Below, piece by piece: positions 1 to 7,635 of a stretch of 7,635 nucleotides of DNA. Location: the NCBI GenBank assembly GCA_903860855.1, contig CAIOSF010000263.1, positions 1 through 7,635 of the forward strand, written 5' to 3'. Source of the stretch: an uncultured Alphaproteobacteria bacterium. GTDB lineage: Bacteria > Pseudomonadota > Alphaproteobacteria > Rickettsiales > Midichloriaceae. Each line of letters starts with the position of its first letter. Position 1 is the stretch's first letter. Below the pieces are notes generated by a model. The model was not told the origin of the DNA. It saw nothing but the letters and a program-made list of their open reading frames with translations, and made no database searches. Position numbers and translations under genes: made by a program.

Positions 1-403
1 AACTATGAGCATAGAAGCTTGCCACTCCGACAACGATCTTGCCATGATGATCTTGTCGGGCCGAACCCGCTCCACGGCTATTCAATTTTTTTATAGCTGC
101 CGTGTTTTTGCCTATGATAGCAATTCTCCTATTGTTATCGGTTTTTACGACTGTACTGGCTGGATCATTTTTATTTTTAGTAGCAGTATTACCAGACAAT
201 ATCTTGTTGCTATTACTAGCAGCTTTGCTAATTTTACCAGATTTGATGTCATGATCACTCTTGGTACCTTCAGAAGCTACGGCCCATGCCATGCGGTCAC
301 CTGAGCATTCCGATCGTTCTGCCTGAGCTAATATGAGCGGAGGCGGAGTGACCGGAGACAAAGCGACACACAGCGTCAAGACGACTAGCAATAACTTCTG
401 CAT
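1..403 (-). CDS. Exported protein, probable RlpA-like (N-terminal part, runs off left edge)
   Basis: A minus-strand frame stays open from an ATG at 403 to the window edge, giving 134 visible residues and no stop. Residues 1-28 look like a Sec signal peptide: a Lys at position 3, a hydrophobic core (LLLVVLTLCVAL), a Pro-rich stretch and an AQA cleavage-type site. There is no lipobox Cys, although RlpA is often a lipoprotein. Residues about 40-120 are a Ser/Asn/Lys/Gly-rich, probably disordered linker. At 122-133 the sequence KIVVGVASFYAH resembles the opening strand of the RlpA double-psi beta-barrel (family pattern G-x-A-S-[WFY]-Y). RlpA proteins bind or cleave denuded peptidoglycan glycan strands at the septum. 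The family call rests on this one motif because the rest of the domain, including any catalytic Asp/His, lies outside the window. The gene is co-directional with the broken portal gene, 184 bases downstream of it. No clear Shine-Dalgarno sequence precedes the ATG. Confidence 0.55.
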   Translation of the reverse strand, partial: MQKLLLVVLTLCVALSPVTPPPLILAQAERSECSGDRMAWAVASEGTKSDHDIKSGKISKAASNSNKILSGNTATKNKNDPASTVVKTDNNRRIAIIGKNTAAIKKLNSRGAGSARQDHHGKIVVGVASFYAHS

Positions 404-434
404 TTTGCAATTAAAAGATGAAAAGATTGAGACA

Positions 435-462
435 AATGTAGCATTTTTTATCAGCTTTTCAA
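435..462 (-). promoter_or_regulatory. Possible sigma-70 promoter for the RlpA-like gene
   Basis: Read on the minus strand, TTGAAA (462-457) is followed after 16 bases by TACATT (440-435). This gives a -35 box with 4 of 6 consensus bases and a -10 box with 4 of 6, and a start point about 25 bases before the ATG at 403. The position fits, since the next gene upstream is a broken portal gene. In AT-rich DNA such matches occur often by chance, so this is only a candidate. Confidence 0.25.
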
Positions 463-808
463 AGATTATTCTTATACCTAGTGCTAGCTTTTCCCTATCG
501 CTGCCTTCCTTTCCTGTCTTTAATTGGCTTGGTGCATCCTTTCATCCCCCTTGGATTTATACTACTTCCTACTCTTAACCATATTTATTAGATCTTAGCC
601 GCCATCATGGCATCACCCCCATCTATCCGAGCTAATCCCACTGTTTTTCTTTTTTCATTTATAGTCATGAAGCTACTATTTTCAAGCCTTTGCCATATAG
701 CATCAATCCTACCAGCTAGAGCGCTTATGCAATCTGGATCATGGCGTAATTCCAAATCATCGCCAAAATATAATGGCAACCAGCGATTTAGGCTATCTAT
801 AGTATTTT

Positions 809-811
809 CCC
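809..811 (-). other. Frameshift site 2 in the portal gene (homopolymer, +1)
   Basis: The coding strand reads CCT TTG GGA AAA TAC and reaches a stop at 793-795. Skipping one G of the GGG run gives TTG GAA AAT ACT ATA GAT AGC CTA AAT CGC TGG, that is L-E-N-T-I-D-S-L-N-R-W. This fits the portal helix that follows QTVLPL and runs on into WLPLYFGDD. A single extra G, or the loss of two bases, explains it. Confidence 0.78.
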
Positions 812-1466
812 AAAGGCAATACCGTTTGTTCCCATAAAGCTATCCGAGCCTCACTCAAGTTGCTGTATGTATTGTCGCCAGGGATTCCTAGGAGTTGAGG
901 TGGCACACCCAAGGCTAAGGCTATTTCTCTAGCCGAATTATTTTTTGAAGTTATGTGGTCCATATCTCGAGGCGATAGACTCATTTCCTTCCATTCAAGT
1001 CCAGCATCAAGCAATAGGGGTCTGACGGCATTGGCTGGGCCGCTAAAAACTTCATCGATCGTATCGCGTAATCTAGAGAATTGCTCGTCAGTCAGAGGGT
1101 TATTCTCATTTCCCTTGATCATTACAGCTCCACTAGGCTTTGCTCCATTTTGCAGTAGAGCCTGGTTCCATGCCCCGGCCTGGTTGTGCTGGTCTATGCT
1201 GTATGCCGCCGCTTCAATTGACGATAATCCGTACCAATCCGATAGAGGATGGAAGTTTTTGATATGCAGAATTGGTGTGCGGCCAGAAATACCATCTACC
1301 TGATAGTCTATATGCTGCGAGCCAACGGTATAACGATAACCAACCGGCATGAACGAGTCACCGGCTATGACTTGGACCCTATCGGGCCTTAGGGCATATA
1401 GCTCATGCATCTTACCATCTTGTCCTTCAATCCCAAGAATATAGGCATTACCACTAATTTGGCGGT

Positions 1467-1471
1467 AAAAA
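1467..1471 (-). other. Frameshift site 1 in the portal gene (homopolymer, -1)
   Basis: On the coding (minus) strand the gene reads CTC TAT ATT TTT ACC, and in this frame it drifts into non-family sequence and stops at 1389. Stepping back one base at the run of five Ts gives TTT TAC CGC CAA ATT AGT GGT AAT, that is F-Y-R-Q-I-S-G-N, then A-Y. This restores the conserved SGNAY region of portal proteins and joins directly to HELYALRPDRV. One lost T in a former run of six explains it. Confidence 0.8.
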
Positions 1472-2010
1472 TATAGAGAGCCTCTAGGAACTCTTTACTG
1501 CTTTGCATTGGATTGGGCTTTTTAATGAGATCCAGCATGTTATGATCTTCAATTGGATGCCAAGACCTACTGCGTCTTTGGTACAATTTGAGTGGTATAT
1601 TGGCAGAGGCGTGGGCAATCATATTGATTGATCTGTAGGCTATAACGTTTTTGACATAAGCTTCGCTGGCGAACTCTGTGTAACTCCTATCCATCCAAAC
1701 TGGTTTGCCTAAGCCATAAAAATACGATTGAGATTGTGATAAGAAATTCTTTTTGTCCTGGCGCTTTAGGCCCTTGAGAAGAGAGTGAAGCATCGCTTGC
1801 CTGCCATTCATTGTGCATGTAACATCATATTAATGGTGTTGTTCTTATATGCGGAAGAGGTAAATGGAGGTTAATTCATAAAGATGCTGGATATCATGCT
1901 CATTAACCTGTACCAATGACGGGTTTAGTTGAGACGGGGTTTGGTCCAATAAAGCGATATCAATATCTCCTTGCTTATGCTAGACTAAATACTCCAAAAA
2001 ATAGAAGAAA

Positions 2011-2017
2011 AGCAGGG
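2011..2017 (+). promoter_or_regulatory. Ribosome binding site deciding the murF start
   Basis: AGCAGGG ends three bases before the ATG at 2021, and a purine-rich AGAAGAAAAG lies just before it. The spacing is short but this is the best site in the area. The upstream in-frame ATG at 1916 has none, which supports translation starting at MSLWTAIEIEQAL. Confidence 0.45.
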
Positions 2018-2020
2018 AAA

Positions 2021-3457
2021 ATGAGTCTTTGGACTGCAATTGAGATTGAGCAGGCGCTACAACTCAAACAAAAATTGCCAGATAATATAGAAATTGATTT
2101 GATTTCTATCGATAGTCGTAACGTAAAACCAAACTCAATGTTTTTTGGTCTAAAAGGAGAAAATCATAATGGAAGCGATTACGCAGTTAGCGCCCTGAAA
2201 AACGGGGCTGAGCTGTGTATAGTTGATCATTACCCCATTCATGACCCAAAGCTAAAGGCAAAAATGATATTAGTGCCGGATGTGTATCAGGCGATGATAT
2301 CCCTGGCAAAGTATGCTAGGCAAAGGTTTTCTGGTAAATTAATAGCAGTGACTGGCAGTGCTGGCAAAACCAGTACAAAGGAAATGTTAGGCCTTGCCTT
2401 GTCTGATTATAAAACCTTCATAAATCCCGGTAACAAGAATAATCTGATTGGCCTACCATTTTCTTTATGTCAGGTTCAGGCTGACTGTCAATTTGTTGTG
2501 CTTGAGGTCGGAATGAATCGGCCAGGGGAGCTAAGACAGCTGTCACACCTTGCTCAGCCTCATATAGCAGTTGTGACCAACGTGTATCCAGCCCATTTGC
2601 AGTTTTTTGATTCAGTTGCCGATATAGCAAGGGCAAAGGCTGAGATATTTGAGGGAGTGCTTCCTTCCGGTCATGGAGTTTTCCCTGGTGATAGTGAATA
2701 TAGTTCGATTCTTGCTGATGTGGCACGAAGTCATAACCTTAGCATCACAACATTTGGTGAAAAAAAGGAGTTTAATGGGGGTAAGGATTGTGATATAAGA
2801 CTGGGTGAGGTTGCATGTGAAAGTTATGATGATAGCAAGACGTTAAGTGATGGATCCTATGTGCGAATGGATTCAAAGTCATATCTAGTTAAGATACATA
2901 CCCATGGTAAGGTCATAGAATATAAGACATCATTTAATTCCAAGCATATGATCATCAATAGCTTGGCCATAGCTGGGGTCATTCAAGCTTTAGATCTGAA
3001 CATGCAGAGTTCTTTGGGGCATTTACAAAAGTTCACACCATTAGCTGGTAGAGGGATGGTTCACCATCTTCGAGACGATATTACACTCATAGATGATTCA
3101 TATAATGCAAACCCTGGCTCGATGAGGGCTGGGATAGCTAATTTAGCAAATCATCGTAACGGACGGTTGATTGCTATTATTGGTGACATGAGAGAATTAG
3201 GTGATAGCGCTATCGATCTACACAAGAGCTTGCTAGATGAGTTCATAGCCAAGAAAGTCGATAAAGTTTTTACAGTAGGTGATCTTATGAGTGAATTATT
3301 CGCAATCCTACCAGAAGAACTACAAGGTGTAGAGACTAATGATGCAATAACTATGGCAAAGTCTATATTGAATCATTTACAACCTCGCGATTCCATATTA
3401 GTTAAGGGGTCATTCAGCATGGATATGAATCGCATTGTGAGCGTCATAGTAGGCTAA
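2021..3457 (+). CDS. murF: UDP-N-acetylmuramoyl-tripeptide--D-alanyl-D-alanine ligase MurF
   Basis: MurF is the cytoplasmic ATP-dependent ligase that adds D-Ala-D-Ala to UDP-MurNAc-tripeptide, the last soluble step of peptidoglycan precursor synthesis. Starting at 2021 the protein has 478 residues, a normal length. The N-terminal substrate domain opens with MSLWTAIEIEQAL and includes SIDSRNV. The central ATPase domain has the P-loop TGSAGKTSTKE (about 111-121), NKNNLIGLP, EVGMNRPGEL, TNVYPAHLQFF (about 186-196) and ARAKAEIFEG, whose Lys about 206 is the expected carbamylated lysine. The C-terminal domain has DDSYNANPGSM (about 358-368), GDMRELG (about 388-394) and KGSFSMDM (about 462-469). 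A 35-codon upstream extension to ATG 1916 is not family-like and was left out. murF is the first gene of a likely operon with ligA (31-base gap) and ispA. It is divergent from the broken portal gene, and murE does not lie beside it in the window. All key motifs are intact. Confidence 0.96.
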   Translation: MSLWTAIEIEQALQLKQKLPDNIEIDLISIDSRNVKPNSMFFGLKGENHNGSDYAVSALKNGAELCIVDHYPIHDPKLKAKMILVPDVYQAMISLAKYARQRFSGKLIAVTGSAGKTSTKEMLGLALSDYKTFINPGNKNNLIGLPFSLCQVQADCQFVVLEVGMNRPGELRQLSHLAQPHIAVVTNVYPAHLQFFDSVADIARAKAEIFEGVLPSGHGVFPGDSEYSSILADVARSHNLSITTFGEKKEFNGGKDCDIRLGEVACESYDDSKTLSDGSYVRMDSKSYLVKIHTHGKVIEYKTSFNSKHMIINSLAIAGVIQALDLNMQSSLGHLQKFTPLAGRGMVHHLRDDITLIDDSYNANPGSMRAGIANLANHRNGRLIAIIGDMRELGDSAIDLHKSLLDEFIAKKVDKVFTVGDLMSELFAILPEELQGVETNDAITMAKSILNHLQPRDSILVKGSFSMDMNRIVSVIVG

Positions 3458-3473
3458 CTAATAATCAGCATGA

Positions 3474-6643
<3,170 letters not shown>

Positions 6644-6647
6644 ATCG

Positions 6648-6684
6648 ATCAAGGATGACCACTCGCTTATTAAAGATGACCCCT
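6648..6684. repeat. Short imperfect direct repeat between ispA and sspB
   Basis: ATCAAGGATGACCACT (6648-6663) recurs as ATTAAAGATGACCCCT (6669-6684), matching at 13 of 16 bases with a period of 21. It sits in the 83-base spacer between the convergent ispA and sspB stops. By eye this spacer is richer in GC than its flanks. I see no convincing hairpin-plus-T-run terminator there for either gene. Confidence 0.4.
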
Positions 6685-6726
6685 TACCGCGCCGATGCTC
6701 GCCCACCTGCACATTTGCGTAGCTCG

Positions 6727-7188
6727 CTATTGACTTCTCTTGTTAAGAAAATTAGATATATTGATCACCTTGTCATCTTCCGCTACTTCATTCTCTTGTT
6801 CTGCGGTTTGCTTATCAAGAACCAACATATCATATGGTTTTTTGAACTTAAGTCCGAATTGCACGCTTGGATCAAGAAAGGCAGTGATTGCGACAAATGG
6901 TATTACCAATTTCTCAGGAATCCCTCCGAAGCTGAGGGTAACTTCAAGTCTATCATTATGTATGCTTAAGTCTTCAAACTGGTGCTGCAAAACTATAGTC
7001 ATTTCATGAGGGTATTTTTTCTTAAGATAACGAGATATCCTCGCTCCTTTTATTTCCGTCAGGAAGGAGATGTAAAAATGATGATCACCCATTAATCCAT
7101 TTTGTGAAATCATTTGGAGAACTCGATACACTATCGTTTGCATCGCCTCATCCACAAGGTCGGAGTAATCTATCGATATGTTGGCCAT
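6727..7188 (-). CDS. sspB: ClpXP adaptor protein SspB, alphaproteobacterial type
   Basis: SspB is a cytoplasmic adaptor that binds ssrA-tagged and some other proteins and delivers them to the ClpXP protease. The 153 residues start IDYSDLVDEAM and carry the alphaproteobacterial family core: GDHHFYISF (about 34-42), PHEMTIVLQHQFEDL (about 60-74), VTLSFGGIPEKLVIPF (about 83-98) and AITAFLDPSVQFGL (about 100-113). A flexible acidic linker (about 125-140) leads to DDKVINISNFLNKR at the C-terminus, matching the hydrophobic ClpX-docking tail of the family. Both functional ends are therefore present. The gene is monocistronic in view and convergent with ispA across 83 bases. No Shine-Dalgarno is evident before ATG 7188. 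Inverted repeats lie 32-62 bases upstream of the start. Confidence 0.95.
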   Translation of the reverse strand: MANISIDYSDLVDEAMQTIVYRVLQMISQNGLMGDHHFYISFLTEIKGARISRYLKKKYPHEMTIVLQHQFEDLSIHNDRLEVTLSFGGIPEKLVIPFVAITAFLDPSVQFGLKFKKPYDMLVLDKQTAEQENEVAEDDKVINISNFLNKRSQ

Positions 7189-7635
7189 TGTATAAATACC
7201 ATGATGATATAAATTGATGATAAGCTCTTATTGGTTGTGTTAGCAACCAAAAGATGAAAAATATTTAGATCCACAAAAACAAAGTCACCAACTGCTCCAT
7301 CGAAGATGACATAGCTTTCTAAGCCCTTCCTTGGTTTTTTAATTGACTATTTAAATATTTGTGATCATAAACAAAAAAAAGTCATTCTAAAGCATCATTA
7401 GCGCTACATCTGAGCGTAATAATACTACATAATAGAAAAATCATACATAGCTATTATTAAATATTAGTTAATATGGATATTATATAAGCGGCACAGCCTG
7501 AATTAGATCAGTACTACCTATAATAGTGTAATCATGCATCTTGTTCTGTTGAAATCAAAGTATTATGCGAGGAATGGGATTTCATGAATTATTCATATGC
7601 ATATAAAGCTATAGAAGAATTTAAGTAGTTTCAAT
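7189..7635. other. AT-rich non-coding region upstream of sspB to the right edge
   Basis: About 450 bases hold no recognisable gene, tRNA or other RNA. Frames here are short, with many stops. The stretch includes the inverted repeats near sspB, a T6 run (7335-7340) and an A8 run (about 7373-7380). Short frames near the right edge, such as a 14-codon one from ATG 7584, match nothing I recognise. It presumably contains the sspB promoter and spacer. It could also hold a fully decayed gene. Confidence 0.6.
7220..7250. repeat. Two adjacent inverted repeats upstream of sspB
   Basis: TTGGTTG (7231-7237) and CAACCAA (7244-7250) are a perfect 7-base inverted pair around a 6-base centre. Directly beside them, ATAAG (7220-7224) and CTTAT (7227-7231) form a second perfect pair around CT. 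Neither is followed by a T run on either strand, so a terminator is unlikely. They lie 32-62 bases before the sspB ATG. A TATCAT on the minus strand next to them (7221-7216) could be a -10 box, so an operator or leader hairpin is possible. Function is inference. Confidence 0.4.

Larger units (their letters stand above)
588..1793 (-). pseudogene. HK97/GTA-type phage portal protein, interrupted by two frameshifts
   Basis: The three frame segments together make a portal protein of about 401 codons, close to the usual HK97-family length. Segment 1 (from 1793) has GKPVW and YVKNVIAYRSINMIA. Segment 2 has HELYALRPDRV, a GLSSIEAAA region, MSLSPRDMD, REIALALGVPP and LLGIPGDNTYSN. Segment 3 (to the stop at 588) has WLPLYFGDDLEL and the typical end SSFMTINEKRKTVGL. 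These are hallmarks of the portal at the capsid vertex through which DNA is packaged, and closest in style to GTA gene 3. A missing T in a T run (plus 1467-1471) breaks the frame after EALYIF. An extra G in a G run (plus 809-811) breaks it again after TVLPL. The two shifts cancel, so segments 1 and 3 share a frame. ATG 1793 is preferred over ATG 1811 because an AGG lies six bases before it. No other phage gene is adjacent. It could be a decaying gene or one with homopolymer sequencing errors. Confidence 0.88.

Noticed and set aside
5..304. 99-residue plus-strand frame
   Set aside because: It lies antisense to the exported RlpA-like gene, whose signal peptide and domain motif make sense. The plus-strand protein looks like no family.
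953..1303. 116-residue plus-strand frame
   Set aside because: It is antisense to the clearly recognisable portal gene and has no family features.
1958..1986. Possible murF promoter with an extended -10 (TGC TAGACT)
   Set aside because: The -10 is plausible, but the matching -35 (TATCAA) is poor, so it cannot be told from AT-rich background.
1916..2020. 35-codon N-terminal extension of MurF to an upstream ATG
   Set aside because: It has no ribosome binding site and no resemblance to the MurF N-terminus. The family start MSLW at 2021 has a purine-rich site just upstream.
6655..6969. 104-residue plus-strand frame after ispA
   Set aside because: It is antisense to sspB, and its hydrophobic look comes from AT-rich complement sequence.
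7170..7346. Minus-strand open frame of about 58 codons overlapping the sspB start
   Set aside because: It has no start codon near its beginning, no recognisable motif and it overlaps sspB. Such a frame can arise by chance.
7316..7380. Possible terminator near the T6 and A8 runs
   Set aside because: No stable stem precedes either run on the relevant strand. The best stem seen is only four base pairs.

Overview
The window is an AT-rich stretch of bacterial chromosome, most likely from an alphaproteobacterium and plausibly a Rickettsiales-type host-associated lineage. The evidence is an alphaproteobacterial-type SspB, a portal gene of the HK97 / gene-transfer-agent (GTA) type standing alone among housekeeping genes (as described for scattered GTA homologues in Rickettsiales), AT-rich spacers and signs of gene decay. 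The order-level assignment is inference; no rRNA or tRNA is present to support it.

Left part, minus strand. From the left edge to base 403 lies the N-terminal part of an exported protein that runs off the window. It has a signal peptide and a low-complexity linker, and it enters what looks like an RlpA-type double-psi beta-barrel domain just at the edge. Upstream of it (588-1793, minus) is a full-length phage/GTA portal protein gene broken by two single-base frameshifts that cancel each other. No terminase, protease, capsid or tail gene accompanies it.

Centre, plus strand. Three closely packed genes form a probable operon. murF adds D-Ala-D-Ala to the peptidoglycan precursor, ligA is the NAD-dependent DNA ligase, and ispA makes the farnesyl diphosphate that leads to the undecaprenyl carrier. 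The murF-ligA gap is 31 bases, and ispA starts inside the end of ligA. MurF and IspA both feed lipid II synthesis, and the RlpA-like protein would act on finished peptidoglycan, so most of the intact genes concern the envelope.

Right part. Convergent to ispA is sspB (minus), encoding the ClpXP protease adaptor, with its substrate-binding core and C-terminal ClpX-docking tail intact. Upstream of sspB, about 450 AT-rich bases to the right edge hold no recognisable gene. They contain a compact pair of inverted repeats near the sspB start.

I found no new multi-gene system. The items worth a second look are the doubly frameshifted orphan portal gene, the divergent C-terminal half of IspA, and the inverted repeats upstream of sspB. 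No RNA gene, CRISPR array, complete insertion sequence or origin was seen.
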